The notes under the pieces were generated by a model. That model saw only the letters and a list, made by a program, of their open reading frames with translations, made no database searches and had not been told where the DNA came from. The position numbers and the translations under genes are program-made. Positions 33,259-46,215 of a stretch of DNA of 64,000 bases are shown piece after piece; the first letter of the stretch is position 1, and each line of letters starts with the position of its first letter. The DNA is from Nageia nagi (taxonomy: Eukaryota > Pinophyta): positions 193,192,001-193,256,000 of the forward strand of contig JBITNC010000001.1 of NCBI GenBank assembly GCA_050084985.1, given 5' to 3'.

Positions 33259-34509
33259 TGTTCTAAATGAACACTTATGCCAAATACAACTAGCATTTCT
33301 AAACCCTTAATCAATCTTCAAGGTTGAGCCTTCATGGCTCCTGGACACTTCCACACACCCATGTAGGGTTTCTAGGGCATTCGAGAATACCCCAAGTCAA
33401 ACGTTGGGCTTCCAAGCCCTCCAATGCACCCTCACACCTAACATTAGCCCTCTCAAGCTATCATTTGATCTGAGCAACTCATAAATTTATTGATGAATTC
33501 ATAAATGATACACATCCATAATGATTATAAATGCAAAACCAACATAAACAAATATCTCAACCCACAACACATTCACATATGAGCCAATAACACATGATCA
33601 AGAATGAGATCTCAATCCCTCATATATGTAATTAATAATATTTAATGTAATAAAACTTATACAATTCCAATTGGTAATCATAGGCTTCTCAAGCTAATTC
33701 AAACATACACAATGACAACACAAACTATGGGATAGATCTGCTCCCTCAATCTTCATCTCCTCTCCATTGAAGGGACTCTCCATGAACATTAGATATCCAA
33801 TTGAATGGAAGGAACAAACCCTCAAATTCCACCAAATGGAAAAGGTGTTCCACCTATGCCATAGAAAACTAGGATCCCTTAGCCTAGTTATCCTCTAGAT
33901 GCTCTATCTAGGAAAGTACACTCAACACCATCAAGCTCGGATAGTCACATGAAAAATAAGTAACAATAGCAATAATAATAATTTAGTATATCCATCCAAA
34001 TGAGCTTCCCTTGATTATTTATAAGCTCCAATCAATAATTCACCTTGAAGTAATCCATAAGCCTTTTATTTCAATGTTGGGCATTTGGAGGGGCCTAGTG
34101 ACTTAACACACCATTATGATATCCTAGAATGCCAATGCAACAACATAAGACCTAGTAATGCCAACATGGGATCTTAATCAACCTAAAATGCTAACATGGG
34201 GTTCTTAGAAGCCTAATAAGTGAATGTTGAGGTGTGGGACCCTACCTGAGGTGGCATAAGCATGACTACCATCCTGGAACACTAGGACTCATTGGGATTC
34301 CCATAAATTGAGATCTCCAACCTACAACAGACTAACATGATTACTTAAGAGAGATACATTTTGCTAGGGGCCCACAAGTGGGATCCACATGATCCAGTTT
34401 GTCTCTTATATTAAGCTACAAACATGAACATGACCAAATACAAGGGATATCTCTAAGATATCTACTTGACGAATACAAATTGGCACTATAGTACAAAAGG
34501 GATATCACA
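33259..34509 (-). repeat. G 5' LTR
   Basis: Partner of 23,224-24,490, 1,251 bp. The minus strand starts TGTGATATCC and ends TTTAGAACA. The flank to its right belongs to element D. Confidence 0.87.
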
Positions 34510-34814
34510 AATCTAATTCCCATGAAGCATATATAAGTACTAGACAGAATGATGCTAATGAAAAGGTAAAGGAAGATGTCTCAACATGCATCACATAATT
34601 TTGCTATGAAAGGAGAGGTAGGGAGTTGCAAATGATGTTGTCTTCCAAGCTCTAAAAGATGAGAACAAACCTCTAATTGCATAAAAGGAGCTAAAAAATG
34701 GATGTAAATACGCCAAGAGCAATCTAAGTCTCAAAATAAGAGAGTTGGAAATTCTCCTCCAAACCCTCATGAAGCAAACTCCCCAAGTAATCAAACTTGC
34801 TCTGATATCAATGG

Positions 34815-35008
34815 TGTGGGAGAAAACTTGCTTACCATTTTATTCCAAAAGAAACCTTTAAATAGGTAATTACAAGAAGAATACCATGGGTTGATGAGCA
34901 CATGATATTGTACAAAATAAGCATAGCACATGATACTAATACCTACCTACATTAATGAGATGCTTCTAGCGCATTCATTTATTCTAAAAACCTAAATACC
35001 TATCTAGA

Positions 35009-35040
<32 letters not shown>
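34815..35040 (-). repeat. D 5' LTR
   Basis: Right copy of the short D repeat, starting TGTGGGAGAAAAC on the plus strand and ending in an AAT microsatellite at about 35,009-35,043. A TTGATATCAGAGC primer-site-like word sits just outside on the minus strand. Confidence 0.6.
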
Positions 35041-35042
<2 letters not shown>

Positions 35043-35149
35043 TTCATCAAAATTCATATATATATGTACCATAAAAGATTAATTAATTATCATTTACTTT
35101 TGATCTTATCAAATGTCATGTTTAATCATTTATTTTCCCACATAAATTG

Positions 35150-36560
35150 GTCTTGAAATGTAGCAAATTAGATCAAATTTTCTCTATGAAGAGCTACATA
35201 CATATTTTTGGGGTTTGAGATCACCAAAGAGGAAAATGATGCACCTAATCTCAACGTACTCATTTTTTATAAACTTTTGAATTTAATTTCGATGACATGA
35301 CATGATGAAGAAGGCAAATTCAAGTAAATTTCCTCTTGGAAATTTAAAAAAGGTCAAATTTTATGTCCAAGAAACATAGTCACATGTTTTTATGGATTGA
35401 AACCATCAAAGAGGAAAAATTGGCACATAAACCCAATTGCACTCAAAATTGTTAAAATTTTGACTTTGCCAAATCGAAACTTGGAGAATGGGTATTGTGA
35501 AGGATGTCAAATTGAGCAAGTTTTGGCTTGGAAGTTTCCAAATTAAGCCAAAAATCTACTTTTATCACTTAGGCATAAATTTCCATGCTTTTGCATAATC
35601 AAACTTTAAAAATTGGCACCTAGCCTCCATGCACTTGAAAATGATGAAAATTTTTGGCTTGGTCAATTTGAAATTCTAGCACATGGGTATTGAAAAGCAT
35701 CAAAATCTAAGCAACATTAGGCTTGAATTTTTTGAAATTGAATCAAAATTGAAGCTCCCACACTTAGGTGCAAATTTCAAGGCTTTAATATCATCAAAAG
35801 GAAAAAATGGCACCTAGGGTGAGGATAAGCCCATTTTTTATTAAAAAAGTCAAAATTCCAATTGAAGAAATGGGAGGATACTCCATAAAATTTTACACAT
35901 TTTGGCTAAAGGGATTTTCAAGAGGGATAAAAAATATACGCCTCAAGTTTAGGTTCATTATTTCCAAGTTTGACACCATCAAAGCAAAAACAAAATAGCG
36001 CCTAAGGGAGAATTAGACCTTTTTGAGCATTTTCAACATACAAATTTTGAGAAACAAAAATATGGGTATGTTGCACAATCCCATTCCAAGCACCTTTAAA
36101 CTTGCAAATTTTTATTTTCAAGCAAATCTACTATCTCCCTAAGCTAGGCACCACTTTTTGGAGTTTGATGATCCCATGTATCAAAAAGAAAATATCAATG
36201 CCTATGGAAGAATGAATTTATTTTTGATAAAAATGAAAAATTAGGCAAGAATGTGTAGAATGATGGGTGAATGCATTCCCCTTGAAATTTAAAAAAAAAT
36301 GAAAGCATGAAGATTTTGTGACTAAGCGACCATTTTGAAGAGGATTTATTTTGAAAAAGCTCGAACCACTTCCATTTGTCAATGTGAACAGGGATATTTT
36401 GGTAAAAAAACCCAAAATCACATTCTAAAATATGGGTATTGTGAGAAACACCAAATTAGGCATCTTTAACCTTGGGGGAATTACCAAAGAAGCTAATGTC
36501 CATATTTTCAAGTGATGTCATCACTATTATTCTCTAAAATACAAGCAAATAGGTTGAAAA
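35150..36560. repeat. Degenerate tandem repeat, ~190-bp period
   Basis: At least six phase marks with a GGGTATTG-type core lie at 35,490, 35,685, 35,872, 36,064, 36,264 and 36,434, spaced 195, 187, 192, 200 and 170 bp. Each unit also has ATCAAAGAGGAAAAA-like and GGCACCTA-like words. The units have diverged strongly. It may be an old satellite or part of an LTR element interior. No protein frame is shared between units. Confidence 0.75.
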
Positions 36561-38009
36561 ACACCAAAATGACTCCCAATTCCATGCAAATGATACGAAT
36601 TCCTAAGTATATAACTTATATAATTGATGGAATGAATATGTTGCTCCCACAACTAGAATTATAATTTTATTTAGTTGTAAACTCAAAAAAATATTTTTTT
36701 AGTTTTTTTAGGAAAAGAAAATCTATAAATAACCCATAGGGAGTCTCATTTTAATTATAATATTCAAGTGTAAGAGAAGGCCAAATTTCATGAAAATTAA
36801 TTTTTTTTGTAATTGAGGAGCAAATTGATGTATGATTGCATAACTCTTTTATGAACTTAATACAAGTGGCTAAATATTGACTTAAGTGGATTTATCATCA
36901 ATTGGAGTTGTGGATTAATCTTTAAGAGCTTTTTATCATGATTCAAATATTTTTGTGCCTCTCTTTAAAAACTTACAAGTTTTAGGAGAATTTGTTAGAA
37001 ATATTTTAAAGTGTTTGAATCTCTCCAAATTATTGCTAATCCATTACTTGCATGTTTAAATGTTTAGTATTATGAATTACCTTTCTTTTATGATACCTAA
37101 TTAGACTTCTTATCCAAAATCAATCCATCTATTTTCCCTATGTTAAGTTCTTTTGATTGCATCGATCCCGTTTATAGAGTACTAATAATCAACTTTGATT
37201 TTCACTCTTCTTTGAAATAATTTGGATAATAATTATTTATTTCAAAGCTTGATAAATTGAGTAAGATTTCCTAAATTGATATGAAAGAAAGAAACTTTAG
37301 AAAATGTTGCATTTTGATGATATTCTTTAAGATCTATTAATGTATTGCCTCATTCTCAACCTTTTTTCTTTTCTTTATTTTTAAGTTTCTTTAAAATCCA
37401 TACAAAATTTCGAACATTGCATTAAAATACCTCAATCCTTATAGAAAGTGTAAGTTAACAGTTACTAGGTCTCTATTACACCACTCAATCGATTCCCATA
37501 ACAAGACTTACATAATTTAAGTTTGCATTAATAATGTAAACTTCCATAAGAAACCTTGGGGCATCAATTCTTACAAGAGGAGATAAGTTATGCTATCTCA
37601 CCTAATGTTGGGTTGCTTTTTCAATTGATTGCCTCACACCAAGTCTCACATAAGAGGAAAGATTTCCTTTGTAACATCCCCTTTTGAACAAAAATAAATA
37701 AATTTTGGATCCTAGGTGTTCCCTTTGTAAATATTATTATTCTTGCATTATTAGTACTTGGGATAGAAATATAATGGTCCATTGGATCCAAATTGTGAGC
37801 TCCAAAGAGGGATGTTTTTCTCCCAAGCTTAGGATGAGCTATTATTATATATTTTTATACTTGGAGATCCTAAATAATTCATTGTGGGAATCCCAAGTCT
37901 TGTCTAGCACCTAGGATAACACTTGAACATGAATAATCACTTATAACCCAAAGGTTGGATTTGAGAGTACTTGTATGAAAAAATTAACCTTTTCTAAATT
38001 AACTTATAA
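36561..38009. other. No gene; possible minus-strand LTR start near 37,673
   Basis: AT-rich sequence with no domain. On the minus strand AAAAGGGGATGTTACA near 37,670-37,688 looks like a polypurine tract followed by an LTR start TGTTACA reading leftward, but I find no partner LTR in the window. Confidence 0.4.
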
Positions 38010-38450
38010 TCTCTAAAGATTTCAAGAAGGCACTTTCAACATCAACACAATAGCACAATAACTAAAGCCAATCACACAAATAACACAAGATATAAAGTGG
38101 TTCCTCCCTCCTTAGGAGTACGTCCATTAACTAAGATCTTCTTATTCTTAAGGACCTCTCTTACAAAATCTCTTCTCTCTTTCACACTCTAAACCTATAG
38201 CAAAGCTTGCATTACAATTATATAACTTGAGAAGGGGAGGGTTCTTCTCTTTTTATAAGAAAAAAACCAACTATATAATTAATCCCTTTTCTATTTTTAA
38301 TCCTTTACCTATTTTTAAACTCATACCTATTTTAATCCTTCTCCTATTTTTATTCCCTTAATACTTTAAGGTATCTAATGATACTTTAAGTATTAAGTGA
38401 ATTTACATTAAAAAGAAATATTATACAATATTACATTACAAATTCTAACA
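38010..38450 (-). repeat. Element A 3' LTR
   Basis: On the minus strand it starts TGTTAGAATT at 38,450 after the polypurine tract TAAGGGGGAG (38,460-38,451). It contains a TATAAAAA box near 38,255 and an ACTCCTAAGGAGGGAGG passage. It is of the same family as the solo LTR at 54,860-55,255. The left end is a rough estimate, since no partner copy defines it. Confidence 0.7.
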
Positions 38451-38759
38451 CTCCCCCTTAATGTAATATTAAGATAAAGCATAGAGAGAAGAAGACAGAG
38501 AGAGTAAGAGAGAGTTCTCCTCCAAAGAGATACAAGCGAAGATGAGATCTTTTACATCATTGAGAAATAAGCAAGATCTTGGTTTGAGACTCATTACAAT
38601 ACCATTTAATAAAATGGTTTATAATATAATCATTAACCATAATTGGTTTCATTGTAAATGTAGTTGATCAACATTGAGTTGACATATGAGCCTCCATGAG
38701 CTTGCCCACATGAAGTAAGTAACCTGCACTCTCAAGATGAAACTTAGAGAGATAGTGAT

Positions 38760-41700
38760 TCCAAGAGAAACTGGGATTGTAGCATATCTACACTTCTCCA
38801 TTCAAAACTTCTACAAGATATCTAATATATACTTAGATTAACTGAGATAAGTACAATCTTTGTATTGATACACTTGCATTCCAAGATAGTAGTGCAAAAA
38901 ACCAAGGTCAATCATTTCAAATGTTGCCTTAAGTTTGGATATGCACTCTTGAATGATTTCATCATTATTTCCAATTATCAGAAGATCATCCACATAAAAG
39001 AGAATCAAAACCATATATTTTCCTTGATTGAGCACATATAGATTAGAGTTAGAAAAACACTTGAAGAAACTAATGTCTACAAAGTACCCTAAAATCTTCC
39101 TATACCAAGCTCTAGGTGCTTACTTAATTTTATATAAAGACTTATTTAGTTTGCACATAAAGGACTTTTTGCCTTTCACAATAAACCCTTCTAATTGATT
39201 CATGAAGATTTTCACATCTAATTCACCATTAAGAAATGCACTCTTGACATCAAGTTGAAAAACTTTCCATCCTTGAGTTGTAAAAAGAGCAATAATAATC
39301 CTCATAATAGGCATATTTTCCATGGGAGTAAAGGTTTCCTCATAATCTACATTGTATTTCTAAGAAAAACCTTTGGATACTAACCTTACCTTGTATTTCT
39401 CAATATCTCTACTTGAATTAAACTTGACCTTGTATATCCACTTATTACCAATTACATTTTTTCCATTGGGATAAGGAACTAAATCCCAAGTTTCATTTTT
39501 TATAAGTGCCTCATACTCCACATTCATGGCTTCCATCCAGCACTCATGCTTAGAAGCTTCTTTTAAGGTTGAGGGCTCATGCTTATTTTCAATCTTGAAA
39601 AATAAGGATTTATTCAAGGTCATGCTCCTTGTTACCCTTTATGTTGGAGAATTTTATTCCTAAGGTGACTTATCTGCATTAATATCTAACTAGTTAGGTG
39701 CAACTAAGGAGTCCTTTGGATCATCAACATCCTCTTTAGAAGTAGAATATAAAAGAAATACATTTAACTTTACATCCCTTGAAGCAAACATGACTTTGTA
39801 GGATGGAGAGTAGAGCCTATAGCCTCTATGCTGACTATCATAACCCATAAAGATGCATTTTTTAGCTCTTTTATCCAACTTCTTCTTTTTCTCAAAAATA
39901 ATGTAAGAGAATGCTTCACAACCAAACACCCTAAAGTGAGAAATGTCAAATTTTCTTACTAACCATGCCTCAAAAAGAGTTTTACTCTGAATGACTTTTA
40001 TGGGACACCTATTCAAGGTGTAAATAACAATGCTCATAGCTTCACCCCATAAGAAACTAGGAAGATTACCCAACATGCATCTAGCCATCTCTATAATTAT
40101 TCTATTTTTATTTTTGGTAACATCATTCTATTGAGGAGTGTATGGAACTGTAAACTACCTTTTGATTCCATACTCAGCATAATAATCATTTAACTCATTA
40201 TTGTTATATTCTCCCTCATTATCTGATCTCAACATTTTGATTTTAAGGTTAGTTTGATTCTCAACAAAGGCCTTAAAAACCTTAAAACTCTCAAAATTTT
40301 GATCCTTGTACTCAAATAGATACCTAAAGGTCATCCTACTAAAGTCATCAATAAAGGTTAATACATAAGATGCTCCTCCAAGCAACTTAGTTTGAAATAG
40401 ACCCATAAAATATAAATGCATAAGTTGAAGAGGTTGAGATGCTCTTCTTGCCTTATCTTTTTTTAAACTTTTATCTATGCATCTTACCAAGAATGCACTT
40501 CTTGCATAGACCAACTGAAGGAGAAATTGAAGGCAAACCTTTCATAAGTTCTTGGTCTTTCATAACTTGAATACTCTTATGGTTAATGTGCTCTAAATTA
40601 TGGTGCTAAATATTACGTCTAGAACACACACTAGAAGCAAGACACATCTTTGATAGAACTTGATCCATAATGTAGAGGTTATCTTTCATAGATCCTTTAA
40701 CCAAAGTGGCAAGTCCTTTCTTAATGCACCAGGATTGTGAATTGAACTAAAAAGAGTACTCTTTTCTTAGAACTTGGATTATGGAGAGGAGGTTCATCCT
40801 AATCTTTAGAAGATAGAGCACATTATCAAGAACCTTCTTGTGAATCAACACACTCCCAATTTCTTAGACTTCAAGGGTAGAGTTATCACCTATCACAATC
40901 ACATCTTTTCTATCCTTGTGAAAATTTTCGAACTTTTTCTTTTCAAAGCAAAGGTGATTAGTGCAACCAGAATCAACAATCCAATCATACAAAAAAAAGT
41001 GATACATGGAGTAGAGCACAATAGCAAAACTAGCATGAATATTCTTCTTTCCTTTGTAGTTCTTTGTATTTCTATTACCTTTATTCTTTTTCTCTCTTTT
41101 CTTTTTGTAGCAATCAACTTCTTTGTGACCTTGGATGGCATAATAGTTATAATTACCATCAAATTTTTCTTTAGGATAAGGATTGTTTGCTTTGCCTTTT
41201 TCATCTATTTTCTTGAAGTGGTTGTTGTTGTCATTGTTCCTACTATTGTTGTTATTAATCTTATTATTGTTATTGTTGCCATTATTCCTGCTGCTATTGT
41301 AGCCATTACTTCTTTTGTCAAATCTTGTGAAGGAAGAAGGATAAGATTTCTTTTGATGGTTGAACTTCTTCTTGAAAGGAGTTTTAGTTGCTCCAAAAGT
41401 AACATTATTATTCTTAGGAGAAGAAATCAACAACTTATTGTTAAGGGTTTTCTCATACTTCAAAAGGTGCCTAGAAAAGTTCTCAAGAGAGAAGACTTCT
41501 TCTTCATCATCAAGCCTTATTTTCATAACCATTACAAAGTTTCCAAACTTTAAAGAAAGGCTTTGAAGAATGATGAAGACCATGAACTCATCATTGATCT
41601 AATTGCACTTATAAGCAAGAAGTTAGGTCCTTAGGTTAATGATTTTGTTCAAGTAGATAGCCACATTTTTATCTTCTCCTTGATGAGATTAAAACAACTT

Positions 41701-41945
41701 TTGAAAAATGGTAAACCTCCTTGAAAAATTTGAACCAAGGTATATCTGCTTAAGCTTATCCCAAGCTTTTTTTACTGAGGTTAAAGAGAAAATCATTAGG
41801 AGCACATCATCTGAAGCCTCTAGTGCCTTCCCATCCATAGGAGGTATAAGGTTCTCATTCACTATTTACCAAAGCTTCCTTGCTTGTAATTTAGCTCTCA
41901 TCTATGGTTCCCAAATTCTAAAGTTGGAACCATGAATAATGTGTT
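38760..41945 (-). pseudogene. Element A Copia gag-pol, lacking RNase H
   Basis: Read leftward from 41,945. Gag comes first (UBN2-like, with AWDKLKQIYLG near 41,760), then an asparagine-rich linker at about 41,300-41,215. A knuckle remnant GHKEVDCYKKK follows near 41,130, with its first two Cys lost. The protease has the intact site DSGCTNHL near 40,965. The integrase zinc finger lies at 40,600-40,500 and its core at 40,440-39,900 (FIDDFSRM, SDNEGEY). Reverse transcriptase runs from about 39,620 to 38,840 with intact YVDD at 38,993-38,982. The frame ends soon after LGMQVYQ and the 3' noncoding region follows directly, so the RNase H end, about 0.8 kb in relatives, is deleted. Several stops and shifts are present. 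Confidence 0.9.
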
Positions 41946-42059
41946 TAGGTAAAAAGGAGTCTCCCATTTGCTACACAAGAATGTGAAATAATAAGCATAT
42001 GGTTTAATAAACAACATTATATGTTTAAAGTTTAACCAAGTAAATAATACATGTTAAAT

Positions 42060-43440
42060 TTAACACTAGATTCATGCTTGATTTGATTCACAAGTGCAAA
42101 TGTTTTACAACTCAAATAATAACCCATGTACCCAAATACATTTCTCATCTCAAGAATCATAGATGTAAAGTGACATTATTGAGGCTTGTTTTCTTATCTA
42201 AAATTAGGCCTTCACTTGGATGCCTACACAAGAGGAGTCCAAGTACTATCAATCCTCAACTAGTTCACCTTGGTCAATTTTATACTCTCACAAGGAGAAG
42301 TACCTACTATTTTTCAAGGCTATGATGGTTATTGGATCGATCAAATTATTAATCTTGATTAAGTTTCAAGTTGTCCTCCTAGGTTATCAAGATAATCCCT
42401 AAATGGACATGCAGACATGTGGTATCACTACACACATGCGTATCCACCTATTGGATTTATGTCCAAACCAACAGAGGACTTAAGGATAATTGAGAAGTAT
42501 AAATTTTTCACCATTTGGATCATCAAACTTAAAGGCTCCAATCTATCTATCCTCACCTCATGGCTCCCCAAACAAGTCATGTTGCGGAATGTACATGTGA
42601 ATGTGTTCAATTTAGGGGGTTGATCATATAAATGTTTACATTTTATTTTCATAAGAAAATAAATCAAAGTGCGAAACATGAAGTAAAAGAGCATAAGTAA
42701 AACATCCATTCAAAATTTTGAAACCTAAGTGTCCAATGGGTTTTGTTTACCAACCCCTAAAATGCATCTTTACATCATTCCTAATTTTGCACAAGTCCAT
42801 TCTTGCATAAGTAAGTAGATTGCATCATAACTTAAGATTTTAGGCATTCATTATTTGACTTAAAAGAAATAAGTATCTAACTTAAAATTTAAGTCCTTAA
42901 GCATTTATCACCAAAAATTAAGTTCTAAGCATGTTTCATTAACTTAAACATTTAAGTACTAAACATGCATTATTTAAGCATAAGCATGCATTAACTTAAT
43001 AAATAAGTATTAAGCATACATGAAATTTAAGCATAAGTACTAAGCATAAGCATGCATCATTTTAACCTAAAAAATTAAGTAATGCATTATTCCCATAGTT
43101 TTTAGAGGCAAAAAAAATTCTTAAAAAAAACATGCATTCTAAGCATAAGTATCTATAATTTTGAAGTTAAAAAAATTCATAAATATTCCCCCTTTTACTT
43201 TAAAAAAATCCCTTTAATAAATGCTTAGTATAGTAAAAAAAAATTGCATGTTTTAGTAAATCTTTATCACTTAAAAAAATATCAAGTTTATACTTAAATC
43301 AATTTGCTTAAAAATTGCATTCTTATTAATGTAAAAAAAAAATTCTTCATTGTTATTTAAAAATATATCTAAGTAAAAAAAAATGGAGTAAATTAAATAC
43401 TTAACTTAGGACTAGTACTTTTAGTTACCAAACAAAGGAA
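42060..43440 (-). repeat. Noncoding block shared (inverted) with E3
   Basis: Reverse complement of the E3 block 10,080-11,160. It lies between the pol end of B and the gag of A. It could be the long leader of A or the 3' region of B. The left-hand AT-rich part (42,780-43,400) is a loose array of GCATGCTTATGCTTA-like words. Confidence 0.75.
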
Positions 43441-43479
43441 TGTATAAACAAAGTATACAAACCAAATAAAAGTTCAACA

Positions 43480-46215
43480 ACTTTATTAAAAAGAAAGAAA
43501 TTACAATGGATTCAATAAGAATTCAATATTTACTCTCTTTTTGAGGGCATCTTCACCAACCTAATAGACTCCCTAAGCTTACAGAATTGATCTTCAAGAA
43601 GGGGCTTGGTGAACAAATTAATAGAGTTTAGGACTCATGGATGATACTGCAAGTAAAAAAGACCATCCAAAATGTTCTTTCTGATGAAGTGGGCTTAGAG
43701 TTCTACATGTTTTGTTCTCTAATGGAAAATAGGATTTTTTGCCAAAGCAATAGCTAATTGATTATCTGCATAAATTTGAAATGGATGAACTTGTTCATAC
43801 CCTATTTATTTTAGAATATGCTTCAACCAAATGGCTTCCTAGGTTGCAACTAACATTGCATGATATTTAGCCTCAATGGTAGAGAGAGCAGTAGTAGGTT
43901 GCTTTTTGGATGCCCAAAAGATAGCACCTGAACCAATGCTAAACACATAAGCAAAGGTTGATTTTCTATCATCTTTATTTCCCTATAGTTAGAATCTGAG
44001 AATCCTAAGAAAAAAAAATGAGGGCAACTTGTCATACTTGAGAGAAAGATCCTTAGTGCCCACTACATACCTCAAAATTTAGTTAACAACATTAAAGTGG
44101 TCAATATATGGCTTTTGCATAAATTGAGCCATCAAATTCATGATAAAGGTAATGTCTAGCCTGGATATAGTCAAATAAAGAAGACTACCAATTAGTTGTA
44201 TGTAAGTCATAGCATCTACCAACTGAGAGTTGGAATTAAGAGATAAAGTGATTACAGGAGAGATTAGAATTGCAACATGCTTGCACTCCTTCATTTCAAA
44301 CTTTTGGAAGATATCTAAGATATACATAGATTGATTGAGGTAAGTACAATCCTTGTATTGGTACACTTGCATTCCAAGGTAGTAGTGCAATAGACCAAGA
44401 TTAGTCATTTTAAAAGTTGCCTTAAGTTTGGATATGCAATCTTGTATGAGGACTATATTATTTCTTGTAATCAACAGATCATCCACATAGAGAAGAATCA
44501 ATATCAAATCTTATCCTTGGTTAAGCACATAAATATTTGTATTAGAGAAGCATTTAGAAAATCTAATGTCGTCAAAGTATCCTAAAATCTTTTTGTACCA
44601 AGCCCTTGGTGCTTGCTTAAGTCCATACAAAGATTTCTTTAACTTGCACACAAAAGATTATTTGCCTTTAGCAACAAACCCTTTTGGTTGATTCATGTAG
44701 ATTTCCATTTCTAAGTCACCATTGAGAAAAGAACTCTTGACATCAACTTGAAAAACTTTCCATCCTTGAGCTACTAAAAGACCAAGGATTACTCTAATAG
44801 TATGCATCTTTGTCACTAGAGCAAAGGTTTCCTCATAATCAACTCCATATTTTATAGCAAAACCATTAGCTACTAACCTTGCTTTGAATTTCTCAATCTC
44901 TCCAACTAAATTATGTTGACCTTATAAATCCATTTATTTCTAATCACATTGCATTCATTAGGATAAGGAACTAAATCCTAAGTTTGATTCTTTATTAGAG
45001 CCTCATACTCCACATTCATTTCATTCACCTAGCACTCACACTTTGAAGCTTCTTTGTAGGATGAGGGCTCATTCTTGCAATCAATATTGGCAAATAAGGA
45101 TTTCTTAATGGTCATACTCCTTGTTATCCTTTGTATTGGATAGTTTTTTTCTTTAGGTGACAAATCCACATTGATATCCAACAAAAGAATCTTCATCCTC
45201 ATCAAGGTTCTCATAAGAAGCATACTCTTCAGGAAGTTCATTGAACTTTGCATCCCTTGAAACAAAGACTGCATGGGAAGAAGGTTGGTATAGCCTGTAG
45301 CCTCTATGCTGATTATCATAGCCCACAAAGATACACTTTTCAAATCACTTATCAAGTTTCTTCCTTTTCTTAAGAACAACAAAGGTATAAGCATCACAAC
45401 CAAAGATCTTAAAGTGAGAGATGTTAGGTTTCTTTCTTATCCATTCCTCATATAGAGTTTTACCTTAAACTGCTTTCGTATGACACCTATTCAAGATATA
45501 GATTACAGTATTTATAGCTTCACCCCATAAGAAGCTAGGAAGATCTCCCAACATACATCTTACAATTTCTTGAATGGTTCTATTCTTCTTTTTGGCAACA
45601 CCATTCTACTAAGGAGTGTAAGGGATAGTAAACTATCTCTTGATTCCATACTTGTTAAAAAAATTATTAAATTCATTGCTATTATACTCACCCCCATCAT
45701 CAGATCTTAACATCTTAATTTTGAATCCAAACTTATTTTTTACCAAGGCTTTGAAATCTTTGAACCTATCAAAGCTTTGATCCTTGTACTCTATAAGATA
45801 ATCAAATATCATCCTACTAAAGTCATCAATAAAGGTTAAGACATAAGATGGTCCCCAAGAGACTTAGTTGGAAATGGACCCATCAAATCTGTATGCACCA
45901 GCTGAAGAGGTTGAGTTGCTCTAGTTGCTTTATCTTTTGGAAACTTTTACTGATTCATTTTACCTAGAATGCATTTCTCATAAAGACCAATTATAGGTGA
46001 TATTGTAGGAAAATCTTCCACAAGTTCATGATCCTTTATGACTTGAATATTCTTATGATTTAGGTGGCCTAATCTATGGTGCCAAAGATTGCCTCTAGAA
46101 CAAACATTAGTTGCAAGGTATATCTTTGTTGGAAATTGATCCACAATATAAAGGTCATCTTTCACTAATACTTCTAGACCCCCATGTTGGTCCATGATGA
46201 CTCCAAGATACACAC
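43480..46215 (-). pseudogene. Element B Copia pol remnant
   Basis: Read leftward from 46,215. The integrase zinc finger (LWHHRLGHLNHK, about 46,095-46,060; C-x2-C near 45,970) comes first, then a decayed integrase core to about 45,450. The linker with PIQRITRSM lies near 45,135 and reverse transcriptase at about 45,000-44,350 with intact YVDD at 44,489-44,478. RNase H follows to about 43,500. Gag, protease and both LTRs are missing. It belongs to the same family as A and C1, judging by LLHYYLGMQVYQYKDCTYL, shared almost word for word with A. It keeps the RNase H that A lacks. Many stops. Confidence 0.88.

Larger units (their letters stand above)
23224..34509 (-). mobile_element. Ty3/Gypsy element G (gag-protease only), carrying H
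   Basis: A minus-strand element with LTRs of about 1.26 kb (33,259-34,509 as 5' and 23,224-24,490 as 3'), a primer-binding site and a polypurine tract. Without the inserted H, its interior is about 3.1 kb and codes for gag and a protease. I find no reverse transcriptase, RNase H or integrase. It is therefore non-autonomous or internally deleted. The flanks TATAA and AATCT do not match, so no target duplication is visible. The LTRs have diverged clearly. Confidence 0.82.
21909..35045 (-). mobile_element. Short LTR element D, split by Gypsy element G
   Basis: Two direct repeats, 21,909-22,128 and 34,815-35,040, share TGTGGG, CTTACCATTTTATTCC and GATGAGCACATG and end in AAT/ATT microsatellites. 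They fit short LTRs on the minus strand. Next to the right one is a primer-site-like TTGATATCAGAGC (minus, about 34,799-34,811), and next to the left one a purine tract TATTGGGAGG (minus, about 22,130). Without G the interior is only about 1.4 kb, made of 22,129-23,223 and 34,510-34,814. It carries a decayed unknown ORF. I found no clear target duplication. Confidence 0.6.

Noticed and set aside
34510-34514. Target duplication for element G
   Set aside because: The flanks TATAA (23,219-23,223) and AATCT do not match, so I do not claim one.
37673-37690. A further full minus-strand LTR element
   Set aside because: Only a polypurine-like word and an LTR-like start are seen. There is no partner LTR, primer site or coding domain.
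40840-41553. A 237-codon plus-strand frame rich in Val and Ile
   Set aside because: It is the antisense of the asparagine-rich gag of element A; AAC/AAT codons read as GTT/ATT on the other strand.
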